From CAIXQW01 sp046049675 (lineage in GTDB: Bacteria > Bacteroidota > Bacteroidia > Chitinophagales > Chitinophagaceae), in assembly GCA_046049675.1 (NCBI GenBank), contig JBJORA010000065.1, forward strand, positions 1 through 24,201: 24,201 nt of DNA, written 5' to 3'. Position 1 is the first letter of the stretch, and every line of letters begins with the position of its first letter. The position numbers and the translations under genes are program-made. The notes under the pieces were generated by a model, which worked only from the letters and a program-made list of their open reading frames with translations, did no database searches and was not told where the DNA came from. Shown here one piece after another: positions 16,157-23,764 of this stretch.

Positions 16157-17263
16157 ATGAAATTTCAAGTTGGCGATCCTATTATCGTACTTAAAACCAA
16201 GGAAGAAGGTCGAGTTATCGATATTCTTGACAAGGGCATGCTGGCTGTAATGGTAGGTGGTGTAACCTTTCCGATTTTTAGCGAAGAAGTAGATCATCCA
16301 TACCTCTATTGGTTTCTTGATAAAAATAAAAAAGCCACACTAACCAAAACAAGTCACGGCATTGAAACTGCACCGCGCCAAATAAAAGCAAAAACAGAAG
16401 ATTATTCTCGCACGCAATATCCTAGAGGACTCAAGTTGATTTTTGTACCAGTGTATAAGAACAATGCTTTTGACGATGTAATAGAAAAAACAAAAATCTA
16501 CTTAAGCAACAACCTCGACCAGCGATTTAGTTTTAATTATTTTTTTGAAAGTAGAGATGGGGAACGGTTTGAAATAAACAGCGAACTAATGCCTTATCAA
16601 GACTTCTATGTGCATGATGTGCATTACGAGCAATTGGCAACAAATCCGTATTTTGAAATAAGAGGTAGCGAAATTGTGGATGACATCGTTAGTACAATTA
16701 GTAACTTTCAAGAAAGCATTTACATTAAACCAAAAAAACTGCTTGCCATCTTGAATAATATGCATGAACAAAACCATGCTTATTTTGATTTTACACTTAT
16801 ACATGTAGAGACACTCAAAACCGAGGTGCCAGTTAGGCCACATTATCCTAAGCTGGATAAGCCAGCCACCAAAAAGCCAGTTTCTAAAAAAGCAGTGGCA
16901 CCAGAGCCTAAAACTGCCGAGGAAGAACTAATTGAGCAGGTGCTCCCTTACGAGCCAGATTGGGACGACCTCTTTGTCAGCGAATTTGAGGTAGACCTGC
17001 ATATTGAGAAAATTCACCCCAACCATCAGCTACTTGGCGCCGCCGACAAATTGGAATTTCAGCTCTTGGCTGTGAGGCAGGTATTGGAAATTGCCCGCCA
17101 AAAACAGCTAAATACCCTCATTTTGATCCATGGCAATGGCAAAGGTGTCCTTAAACAAAGGATTTTTTCTGTGTTAGACCAAACCTCTTGGGTGCATTCA
17201 TACGTCAATAAGGATGATAAACGCTATGGTTTAGGCGCTACAGAGATTTTTCTGGGTTACTAG
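16157..17263 (+). CDS. DUF2027 and Smr-domain protein
   Basis: This 368-residue protein has an N-terminal DUF2027-type beta-rich region (VGDPIIVLKTKEEGRVIDI, then MLAVMVGGVTFPIF, about 4-47). A Lys/Pro-rich linker follows (about 225-250). A C-terminal Smr domain (about 278-367) carries VDLHIEKI, IHGNGKGVLKQRI and the closing GLGATEIF. Smr domains are known as nucleases on DNA or RNA structures, as in MutS2 and in ribosome-rescue factors. In this architecture the domain comes without a MutS core, so the substrate is unknown. The protein is probably cytosolic, as no signal is seen. The next gene starts 53 bases downstream. Confidence 0.85.
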   Translation: MKFQVGDPIIVLKTKEEGRVIDILDKGMLAVMVGGVTFPIFSEEVDHPYLYWFLDKNKKATLTKTSHGIETAPRQIKAKTEDYSRTQYPRGLKLIFVPVYKNNAFDDVIEKTKIYLSNNLDQRFSFNYFFESRDGERFEINSELMPYQDFYVHDVHYEQLATNPYFEIRGSEIVDDIVSTISNFQESIYIKPKKLLAILNNMHEQNHAYFDFTLIHVETLKTEVPVRPHYPKLDKPATKKPVSKKAVAPEPKTAEEELIEQVLPYEPDWDDLFVSEFEVDLHIEKIHPNHQLLGAADKLEFQLLAVRQVLEIARQKQLNTLILIHGNGKGVLKQRIFSVLDQTSWVHSYVNKDDKRYGLGATEIFLGY

Positions 17264-17287
17264 TGCTGTCCAATGGCGTTTTTTCGC

Positions 17288-17295
17288 TATTTTTA
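17288..17295 (+). promoter_or_regulatory. Candidate -7 promoter box (TATTTTTA)
   Basis: TATTTTTA matches TAnnTTTG except the last base, lies in the 53-base gap and ends 21 bases before the ATG at 17317. It is compatible with separate transcription of the type B protein, but the run of Ts makes chance matches easy. Confidence 0.3.
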
Positions 17296-17316
17296 ACGAT
17301 TGACAAGACGACTTGT

Positions 17317-20295
17317 ATGAAAAGAATTTTGATTGCATTGGTATGCACGCTAGGTATGCTAGGTTTAAGTAAAACTACTGAAGCATCGCACTGTGCGGGT
17401 GGAGAGTTGACTTACGTATACACTGGCAACAACACGTGGCATTTTACATTTAAGTTTTATCGTGACTGTAGCGGCATTAATGCTCCTGATGACTTTACCA
17501 TGTGTTGGAGAAATACGTGTAATAATACCACTGGTAGCATTATTTTAGACTCAATATTAGCTTTGCCGGATGGCACGCCAAATGGTTTGCCTGTTAATAC
17601 GGGGTGCGCTGCAAAAACAAGGTGTGACAGTGCTCAAAGCACCATTCCTGGCTTTCTAGAGGTGTGGTATGAAGGTGACCTAACCTTGAATAACGCTTGC
17701 GTTGATTATGTATTTTGGGTGAGCGAAGCTGCCAGAAACCCACAGTACAACCTCGCTGGAGGCAACCAACATATTGAGGCGCACTTGGATAATTTTAACG
17801 CGCCAACCAATAGCTCGCCAAACTTCTTATTTAAACCAGTACCATATTTGTGTGTAAATCAATTTTTCACGTATAATAATGGTGGATTTGATATCGATGG
17901 CGATTCATTAGTATATACTAGTATTCAACCACTTACTAGCAATAGTACTGCTGGTGGCACATGCAGTGGTGCAGGCACAACTGGTACGCCAGTGGGCATC
18001 AATGCAGGTTTTACAGGATACAATCCAACCAACAATCCCCTACCTAGCACAGTTTTTGGCTGTAATCCAAGCACAGGCCTGATTCAAGTGTTGCCAACCT
18101 TGGTAAGCTTAAATACTGTGACAATTTTGGTTGAAGAATATCGAAATGGACAGAAAATCGGCAGTGTAATGCGCGACATTCAGATAGCAACAGTGAATTG
18201 CCAGGTAGTTGTACCTGTAAGCACCTTAAATCCAAATACACTTAGCAACCTGACCTTCGACATTAATACGCTATACTACAATGCTTGTCCTTACGATACG
18301 GTGACCTTCTGTCTTCAAATTACAGGTGCGCCAGATACTGCTATGATCGTAGCGTCTAGTAATTCGCCAATCATTTTACCTAATAGTATTTTGAATATTA
18401 CGGGCCAGGGTACAGACACTATTGAGGTTTGTCTTACTTGGTTTCCAACTGGCGCAGATACTGGTCTTTCTGTTGTAACGATTCAATACCGCGACACCAA
18501 TTGCTTGTATAATGCCGTTTCAACTCCTGCAAGTTTCTCTTTGCCTATTTATGTACTTCCATTGGTGGAGGCTAAACAGGACACCACAATTTGTGAAGGG
18601 GATACAGCCACGCTTATAGGTGTTGGTGGCAATCAGTTTAATTGGGAAACATTGCCGCTTGGCAGTAGCAATTTGACACTAAGTTCTATTACAGGTCAAG
18701 TGGTGCAAGCCTTCCCAACAACAACCACTTCGTATTTACTAACCAGTAATCTGGGGAATCTGCAATGTGGCGATAATATTGATACGGTCACGGTGACGGT
18801 GATACCGCGGCCAACTGTTACGCTTGGTCCTGATTTAACGACATGCTTTAATAGCAGTGTGCCTATATCGCCAACTGTAACGCCATCTAACTATCCTTAC
18901 AACTACTTATGGTCGCCAACTACTTTCTTGAGCAATGCTGCAAATGTGGCCAATCAAGTTGTAGTAAATCCAACTGCGCCTACAACCACCTATACACTTA
19001 CTGTATATAGTACAGCGTTGGGGCAAAATGTTTGTACGGCACAGGATATTATTACTGTCAACAGCCTACAAGGCATGACTGTTGTAAACAACGACACTAC
19101 TATTTGCCAAGGTGGTACAGTGCCTGTTATAGGATTTGCAAGCGCAGGTTATACTTTGAGTTGGTCACCTACAACTGGCGTAAGCAATCCAAATATTATT
19201 ACGCCAAATATCAATGCACCGGGTGGCAGTGGTACAACAAGCTACACTGTAACTGCTAGCTATAATGGATGTCCAGATATTACGGATGGTTTTGCAATCA
19301 CAATTCAACCAAATCCTATCGTTAGCGCTGGGCCTAGCTATACATTGTGCTTTGGCGACACGCTTCATTTGCAAGGTGCAGTTGGTCCAGCAGGCGGTAC
19401 TTATACCTATAATTGGTCGCCAAGTTCAGATTTAAGTGAGGCAACAAGCTTGAATACAATTTTTGATGGACTTACTAGTACCGTATTGCAGTTAACTGCT
19501 GCAACTGCTATTGGTTGTACTGGTTCAGATACGATGTATATACAGGTGATTCCAGTTAACTTCTTGCAAGCTAATCAAGACGAAACGATTTGCCCAGGAG
19601 GTTCAGTACAACTAAATGCAACAGGCGCTGTATCGTATGTATGGTCTCCTACTAATTGGTTAGATCAACCAACATCGGCAAATATTACCGCTTACCCTAT
19701 ATCTACAACAGTGTATACGCTTGTAGGTTTAGATGCCAATGGCTGTAGGGACACTTTGTATCGTACGATTACAGTTGCTAACAACGCTGTGATAAGTGTA
19801 CCAGAAGAATATACAATTTACCCAGGCGAAAGCGTAGAACTATATGCTGCTGGTAACTGTAACACATTTACTTGGGCGCCTAGCAATGGTTTAAGTGCTA
19901 CTAATATTATGAACCCAGTAGCTCAGCCAAATGTAAGTACACAGTACGTTGTATTAGGTACAACTGAAGAAGGTTGTACAATTACTGATACCGTGACGGT
20001 TAACGTAATGAACTACAATGTTGTAAAAGCGGCTAATGCATTTACGCCTGGCAATGGTACTGGTATTAATGACGAGTTTAAGGTAGATAAACTTGGTATA
20101 GCAACTTTGAACTACTTCCGCATCTACAATCGTTGGGGTCAGTTGATGTACGAAGGCAACGATATTAATCGTGGCTGGAATGGCAAGTATAAGGATGTGC
20201 CTCAACCAATGGGTGTCTATGTATTTGAAGTTGATGCTGTGGGTAACGATGGCAAGAAAGTTCGTATTGTAAACAATGTGACCTTGATTCGTTAA
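17317..20295 (+). CDS. Large secreted Ig-like repeat protein with gliding-motility-type (T9SS type B) C-terminal domain
   Basis: This 992-residue protein has a signal peptide (about 1-24). The N-terminal module starts SHCAGGELTYVY and contains FKFYRDCSG, a pattern I recognise from other Bacteroidota surface proteins. Six related Ig/PKD-like repeats of about 75-90 residues begin near 421, 509, 592, 677, 754 and 830. Each starts with a motif such as ICEGDTATL, ICQGGTVPV or ICPGGSVQL and contains a WSPT- or WAPS-like strand. The last ~90 residues form a type B domain (NAFTPGNGTGINDEFKV, FRIYNRWGQLMYEG, GVYVFEVDAVG). It is probably a T9SS-exported surface filament or adhesin. I chose the ATG at 17317 over the GTG at 17263 because it begins the signal peptide directly. 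Confidence 0.9.
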   Translation: MKRILIALVCTLGMLGLSKTTEASHCAGGELTYVYTGNNTWHFTFKFYRDCSGINAPDDFTMCWRNTCNNTTGSIILDSILALPDGTPNGLPVNTGCAAKTRCDSAQSTIPGFLEVWYEGDLTLNNACVDYVFWVSEAARNPQYNLAGGNQHIEAHLDNFNAPTNSSPNFLFKPVPYLCVNQFFTYNNGGFDIDGDSLVYTSIQPLTSNSTAGGTCSGAGTTGTPVGINAGFTGYNPTNNPLPSTVFGCNPSTGLIQVLPTLVSLNTVTILVEEYRNGQKIGSVMRDIQIATVNCQVVVPVSTLNPNTLSNLTFDINTLYYNACPYDTVTFCLQITGAPDTAMIVASSNSPIILPNSILNITGQGTDTIEVCLTWFPTGADTGLSVVTIQYRDTNCLYNAVSTPASFSLPIYVLPLVEAKQDTTICEGDTATLIGVGGNQFNWETLPLGSSNLTLSSITGQVVQAFPTTTTSYLLTSNLGNLQCGDNIDTVTVTVIPRPTVTLGPDLTTCFNSSVPISPTVTPSNYPYNYLWSPTTFLSNAANVANQVVVNPTAPTTTYTLTVYSTALGQNVCTAQDIITVNSLQGMTVVNNDTTICQGGTVPVIGFASAGYTLSWSPTTGVSNPNIITPNINAPGGSGTTSYTVTASYNGCPDITDGFAITIQPNPIVSAGPSYTLCFGDTLHLQGAVGPAGGTYTYNWSPSSDLSEATSLNTIFDGLTSTVLQLTAATAIGCTGSDTMYIQVIPVNFLQANQDETICPGGSVQLNATGAVSYVWSPTNWLDQPTSANITAYPISTTVYTLVGLDANGCRDTLYRTITVANNAVISVPEEYTIYPGESVELYAAGNCNTFTWAPSNGLSATNIMNPVAQPNVSTQYVVLGTTEEGCTITDTVTVNVMNYNVVKAANAFTPGNGTGINDEFKVDKLGIATLNYFRIYNRWGQLMYEGNDINRGWNGKYKDVPQPMGVYVFEVDAVGNDGKKVRIVNNVTLIR

Positions 20296-20317
20296 GCTTA
20301 GTAAATCAAAATTTATT

Positions 20318-20349
20318 AAAAGTGCAACTGGAAACGGTTGCACTTTTTT
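20318..20349 (+). terminator. Rho-independent terminator with GAAA loop
   Basis: AAAAGTGCAAC (20318-20328) pairs with GTTGCACTTTT (20337-20347). The inner TG and CG close a GAAA tetraloop, and the T-tract runs to 20349. It ends the type B gene. From here to 20571 I find no gene, only a possible repeat scrap at its right end. Confidence 0.88.
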
Positions 20350-20544
20350 GTTGGGTGAATGGTTTGTTGCGCTATACTGATGATGGATTGACATAAAGAC
20401 TGCAAGCCGACACAACTGCTAATTGCAAATTAATTCATGCCACGAAGTAATTAACGGTGATAGCTGACTATAAACTTTCTATTGCAAGACAGGTGGTATT
20501 TAAATGACTGGGATTGTTGAGGATAGCCTTACTATTCGCCACAA

Positions 20545-20566
20545 ATGGAGACCCTCAGGAAGTGGA
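20545..20566 (+). repeat. Possible degenerate copy of the repeat tail
   Basis: Eighteen of 22 bases match the tail of the repeat at 23255-23276 (both start ATGGAGAC and end AGTGGA). It abuts the stop of the minus-strand gene at 20572, in the same relative position as the other copies. It is short, so chance similarity is possible. Confidence 0.3.
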
Positions 20567-20571
20567 TTTTA

Positions 20572-21084
20572 CTAGTTCGTGGAGGGCTGCCGAACTAGGA
20601 CTAACTGGTATCCGCCAGGACCGTCTTTAATATCGCTCGCATCAACTAGCTTGTGAAGACTGCAAATACGATAAACATAGTAGTCTGAATGATATTGAAT
20701 TTCAATTTGCTTATGTCGTTGCCGAAATTTGAACTTTAGTTTTGCCTGGGAATCAATATCGCATTTCCAAAGCACATAACCGGATCTTGCATTGATTTCT
20801 TGGTAGCAGTAGTAGTAATAGTTTGGGCGCAATAGATGCTGATATGGAACAGACAAACTTGGTAGTTCTGCGTAAAGCTGCCCTTCCTGACTATACAAGA
20901 ATAACGTGTCGCCAATATCCACCTTGTGCAATATCTTATTAGAGTACCACAGGCTATTTTCAACAAATAAATTACGCGAGTTTTTACAATTAACAAGTAA
21001 TATAGTTAACAAAGCAAGTAAAATACTAATTCTTAGGCTTAGCAGGTGTAGCTGGTGGAGCATATACTTTTCGTGAAGCGGCAT
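20572..21084 (-). CDS. Putative lipoprotein of unknown function
   Basis: This 170-residue protein has a hydrophobic N-terminus with LLALLTILLVNC, which is a plausible, non-canonical lipoprotein signal with Cys33. A second in-frame ATG at 21063 would give a shorter signal and may be the real start. The body is rich in Tyr (NYYYYCY) and basic residues, with no motif I recognise. It is the first of a run of small minus-strand genes linked by repeats. Anchoring in the cell envelope is inferred from the signal only. Confidence 0.6.
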   Translation of the reverse strand: MPLHEKYMLHQLHLLSLRISILLALLTILLVNCKNSRNLFVENSLWYSNKILHKVDIGDTLFLYSQEGQLYAELPSLSVPYQHLLRPNYYYYCYQEINARSGYVLWKCDIDSQAKLKFKFRQRHKQIEIQYHSDYYVYRICSLHKLVDASDIKDGPGGYQLVLVRQPSTN

Positions 21085-21180
21085 TTAGTTTTTTATATGG
21101 AATTATGACCATTTGATTTTTTTTGAGGTCCATAAAATGATATGATCTCGGTTGAAATCACATCCCTTTAGCACCTATGG

Positions 21181-21243
21181 ATCGCATACTAAAGGTAATA
21201 ATTATTTGACACGCAGTGGGCTATCAGCATTGTCTATTATGAT
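21181..21243 (+). repeat. Short copy of the intergenic repeat
   Basis: These 63 bases match 22101-22163 with about nine mismatches, including an exact 20-base block (AAAGGTAATA followed by ATTATTTGAC). The match stops at the stop codon of the minus-strand gene at 21243, so this copy lacks the GC-rich core found in the two long copies. Confidence 0.7.
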
Positions 21244-21662
21244 TACTCCTTTTTTCTGAAAAGTACTAACCCAGCGCTATGTTGCCCCCTTCTCGGGAAA
21301 GTCCTGCTAATTTTGTATGTTGAGTCATCTAGTTGAATAAAGTTTTCTCCCACGTTTACTGTTTTTTTATAGTAGGTTAACTTCATACAGCCAGAAATTT
21401 TATCAAAGTCAATTGTCCACAACCCGAACGAGTCTCGAAAGTAAGAAACAGATTTATTATAACTAAAAGTGCCATTGGCATATATAGACAATTTAAGATC
21501 TAGACTTTCCTTTTGTTGATTAGTATTGAGCCGCGATTGGGCTAAATCTATGTCATATTGACCGAGGTAAGACATGGTTGTCTGCCATCGCTCGTACTTA
21601 ATGTAAAGGAAAAGTAAAATAAAGGGCAAAAATAACGCAGATAGCAATTTCAAAAGTCGCAT
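21243..21662 (-). CDS. Small membrane-anchored protein of unknown function
   Basis: This 139-residue protein has one N-terminal hydrophobic segment (about 3-21) followed by a soluble domain, so it is probably anchored in the inner membrane facing the periplasm or is exported. The pattern YLGQYDIDLAQSRL, then LKLSIYANGTFSYNK, then FGLWTIDFD and a C-terminal GLVLFRKK suggests a small beta-rich domain seen in Bacteroidota hypothetical proteins. I cannot name a family. Its ATG shares one base with the TAA of the preceding gene (TAATG), so the two are probably translationally coupled. Confidence 0.65.
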   Translation of the reverse strand: MRLLKLLSALFLPFILLFLYIKYERWQTTMSYLGQYDIDLAQSRLNTNQQKESLDLKLSIYANGTFSYNKSVSYFRDSFGLWTIDFDKISGCMKLTYYKKTVNVGENFIQLDDSTYKISRTFPRRGQHSAGLVLFRKKE

Positions 21663-22048
21663 TAATTTCTTTTAGCTTTGATAGCCCTATAATAGGCTTG
21701 TAATTGTTGAGCTGTCAAATATATTGAATACTCTTGGCTGATATTGCCCCATTGAGTTGGAGTTTGTGATGTTAAGTCCCTTACATACGAATTTGGATAG
21801 GCAAGCTTGGTGAAGTCCAGCTCTTTACCAAGTGCTCCTGAGGTAAGACTCGTCACATTAAAAATTGTGATTGTTGCACCTCCATCGCCAGTCTTTACGA
21901 CCTGAACGTTACCACTGCCAACAAAGCCAGAAATAGAATAAGGTGTACCAGTTATCATAATATCATGGTACACAAGTGAATCAATTGGAATTTTACTTGC
22001 TGTACAATTGCTTGCAGAGAGTAAGAAAATCAATGTATACAGTCTCAT
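21662..22048 (-). CDS. Small exported protein of unknown function
   Basis: This 128-residue protein has a short hydrophobic signal (MRLYTLIFLLSA), then a Cys at 15 that could be a lipoprotein attachment site, although the bases around it are not a strict lipobox. The body is Ser/Thr/Gly-rich (TGTPYSISGFVGSGNVQVV, GDGGATITIFNVTSL), suggesting a beta structure, followed by a helical C-terminus (TAQQLQAYYRAIKAKR). It has no recognised family. It starts 16 bases after a strong hairpin (22064-22094), and it precedes its coupled neighbour with a one-base overlap. Confidence 0.6.
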   Translation of the reverse strand: MRLYTLIFLLSASNCTASKIPIDSLVYHDIMITGTPYSISGFVGSGNVQVVKTGDGGATITIFNVTSLTSGALGKELDFTKLAYPNSYVRDLTSQTPTQWGNISQEYSIYLTAQQLQAYYRAIKAKRN

Positions 22049-22063
22049 AACTCTATTTATTTC

Positions 22064-22094
22064 TCCTCAGCGTCTCCCATAGGGACGCTGAGGA
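22064..22094. repeat. 11-bp hairpin module of the repeat family
   Basis: TCCTCAGCGTC (22064-22074) and GACGCTGAGGA (22084-22094) are perfect complements, and inner T-G and C-G pairs extend the stem. Related but less perfect hairpins occur at the tails of the long repeats (CAGCG with CGCTG at 23246-23268, and a degenerate form near 22284-22307). It lies upstream of the gene starting at 22048, so it could fold in that mRNA leader. Confidence 0.6.
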
Positions 22095-22121
22095 TTCCGC
22101 ATGGCATAATAAAGGTAATAA

Positions 22122-22318
22122 TTATTTGACATGCAATGGGCCATCAGCAGTATTTTTTATGATGTCGTTGTCGAGGCGCATGGCGGTGTTGGGCGCGGTG
22201 GATTTTGTATTGTGAAGGTAAGGAGAAGATTGGGTTTTGTGTCATCAGGCATTACAAGAATTTTATTTCCTGTGTAGGTTTCCACAGCGTTCATTAGGGA
22301 CAGGCTGAGGGAGTTCAA
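22122..22318 (+). repeat. Intergenic repeat, first long copy
   Basis: The first ~100 bases are nearly identical to 23082-23182, with differences at 22194 and 22223. The next ~100 bases are alignable with small indels and more mismatches. The core is GC-rich (GAGGCGCATGGCGGTGTTGG) against AT-rich surroundings. The upstream side (22101-22121) matches the short copy at 21181. It lies downstream of the lipoprotein gene at 22436. Neither strand shows a convincing conserved protein. Confidence 0.8.
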
Positions 22319-22319
22319 C

Positions 22320-22435
22320 TACATAAGCAACCGCTTAAAACCATCGCAAATACTACAAAGTACTTCCGCCGCGGCGGATTCGCACCTTTTTGGTGGTATT
22401 GTGCTGGGTTGTGGATGCTCGGGGGTAGATATTCT
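22320..22435. other. GC-rich module with a perfect 14-base palindrome
   Basis: This stretch between the repeat and the lipoprotein stop contains TCCGCCGCGGCGGA (22365-22378), a perfect palindrome, and is more GC-rich than its neighbours. One minus-strand frame is open through most of it, but no start or known protein is evident. It is absent at the equivalent place after the second long copy. Confidence 0.4.
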
Positions 22436-22900
22436 TTAAAAACACGTATAGTCAATTTTCAATTTGCAATACTTCTCAAAAATTTGAATTATCTGATTTA
22501 CGTAAGTCGACTGGTGAATTCTGCAAATTACTATTTTTTTTGCCTGATTCACGGCGACGGTATATGTCCAGCTATCAGTCCAATTTTCTCCCAGATAAAG
22601 ACTTGATTTTTCTAATGTGTCACATATTTTTCTGAGTGACTTTAAATCTTGTTCGTGAGTCACATGCAACACTATTTTCACACTGTCTCCTCCACTGCCG
22701 ATAAATGTACAATACCCTATCCCATTTTTGTTTACTACCAAATCATAATTACACCTACCTGATGGTGATTTAATATTAAGTGTAATTGTACCAGTATCTG
22801 CTAAATCTGTGTTTTGCACAATAAAAGAGCGACTTTCTTTCGTTGAGGGATCACAACTAAAAGCAATTGTCAGAATCAAGAAGCAAAATAATCGAGTCAT
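22436..22900 (-). CDS. Putative lipoprotein of unknown function
   Basis: This 154-residue protein has a good lipoprotein signal (FLILTIAFSC, Cys16). The mature part includes SGRCNYDLVVNKNGIGYCTFIGSGGDSV, an HVTHEQDLKSLRKICDTLEK helix, and WTDSWTYTVAVNQAKK near the end. Further cysteines may form disulfides. I do not recognise a family. It sits between two repeat copies with no close partner, and its start codon lies inside a longer open stretch in another frame (22857-23081) that looks like a gene remnant. It is probably attached to the outer or inner membrane facing the periplasm. Confidence 0.65.
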   Translation of the reverse strand: MTRLFCFLILTIAFSCDPSTKESRSFIVQNTDLADTGTITLNIKSPSGRCNYDLVVNKNGIGYCTFIGSGGDSVKIVLHVTHEQDLKSLRKICDTLEKSSLYLGENWTDSWTYTVAVNQAKKIVICRIHQSTYVNQIIQIFEKYCKLKIDYTCF

Positions 22901-23081
22901 AATTTAATACGTGGCACTTTTTTTCTAAGCCTTGCTCTTTTCTAAGCATGTTCTCTGTAATATCATTTTTTTTGTTATACATCACTCCAGTTGTTGCTAA
23001 TTCTTCTTGTTTCTGCGTGTTTGAAACAGTTACACCCTTTCTAATACTATAAGTATGAGTTCCCTCTAAGCTCGTCCATAT
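22857..23081 (-). pseudogene. Open gene remnant truncated at the repeat boundary
   Basis: One minus-strand frame is open for 74 codons plus a TAG, from 23081, where the repeat similarity ends, to 22857. The reading includes YSIRKGVTVSNTQKQEEL and NMLRKEQGLEKKC, a Lys/Glu-rich composition typical of real protein. An in-frame TAA lies at 23082-23084, the first codon of the repeat. There is only an internal ATG. The last 15 or so codons overlap the lipoprotein start, so the true original end may be earlier. This suggests the 3' part of a gene cut off by the repeat. I cannot name its family. Confidence 0.4.
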
Positions 23082-23279
23082 TTATTTGACATGCAATGGG
23101 CCATCAGCAGTATTTTTTATGATGTCGTTGTCGAGGCGCATGGCGGTGTTGGGTGCGGTGGATTTTGTATTGTGAAGGTAAGAAGAAGATTGGGTATTGG
23201 TCATCAGGTATTATACGAATTTTACTTTCGGGTAAGTGGTTTCCTCAGCGCACTTATGGAGACGCTGACGGAGTGGAGT
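23082..23279 (+). repeat. Intergenic repeat, second long copy
   Basis: It aligns with 22122-22318, with near identity in the first ~100 bases. Its tail carries CAGCG (23246-23250) and CGCTG (23264-23268), which form a short stem. It lies just downstream of the HigA gene, whose stop is at 23303. A 67-codon plus-strand frame runs through it but is not kept in the other copy. Confidence 0.8.
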
Positions 23280-23302
23280 ATTCGGAGCGTTTAAGTGCGT
23301 TT

Positions 23303-23752
23303 TTAGGGCACTAGCTGCAAATTCTTTTTCGTATTCATTACACTTGCATTTCTTAAATGCAGATTTTCTGAAACCTTTAGCTTGTACGATCTATTAAATG
23401 CCTCTTGATTTAGCTTAAAGTGGTTTGCAAGATTTCTTATCACTTCTTTAGACAATCCTCTTTTGTAATGCAATATCTCGGAAATATTACCTTTACTTAT
23501 ACCTGTAATTGTGACAAGATCTTTTGCTTTTAGGTTGTTTTCTTCCATCAAGGCATGTAGCAATTCAATTGGGTCTAGTTCCATTAAGGGATTATTCTCT
23601 TCATCCCACTTTTCAATTAATAACGTCAATAATTCTATTTCGTCTTGAATGGTTTTTTTCTTACTGTTTTTTTCTAAAAGCAATTCAAGTTGCCTACAAT
23701 ACTGCTTGTATTGAGCTTTTGTTTTAATGACTTTAAATTTTAATTGTTCCAT
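23303..23752 (-). CDS. higA: HigA-family antitoxin
   Basis: This 149-residue protein resembles the HigA antitoxins of Bacteroidota. The N-terminus KFKVIKTKAQYKQYCRQLE is the part expected to contact the toxin. A helix-turn-helix domain follows at about 61-120 (LKAKDLVTITGISKGNISEIL). The C-terminal NLHLRNASVMNTKK is also familiar from this family. It lies 12 bases downstream of the HigB frame on the same strand, giving the usual toxin-first operon. It should neutralise HigB and repress the operon. It looks intact, while the toxin frame appears damaged near its start. Confidence 0.88.
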   Translation of the reverse strand: MEQLKFKVIKTKAQYKQYCRQLELLLEKNSKKKTIQDEIELLTLLIEKWDEENNPLMELDPIELLHALMEENNLKAKDLVTITGISKGNISEILHYKRGLSKEVIRNLANHFKLNQEAFNRSYKLKVSENLHLRNASVMNTKKNLQLVP

Positions 23753-23764
23753 TTGATAACTACT

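Noticed and set aside
17263..17316. GTG start of the type B protein overlapping the Smr stop
   Set aside because: The added 18 residues precede a complete signal peptide beginning at the ATG at 17317; the overlap is probably chance.
23091..23294. A 67-codon plus-strand frame in the second long repeat (and 48 codons in the first copy)
   Set aside because: The two copies agree only through the near-identical core; after that an indel shifts the frame and the C-termini differ. No ribosome site or known motif. Likely non-coding.
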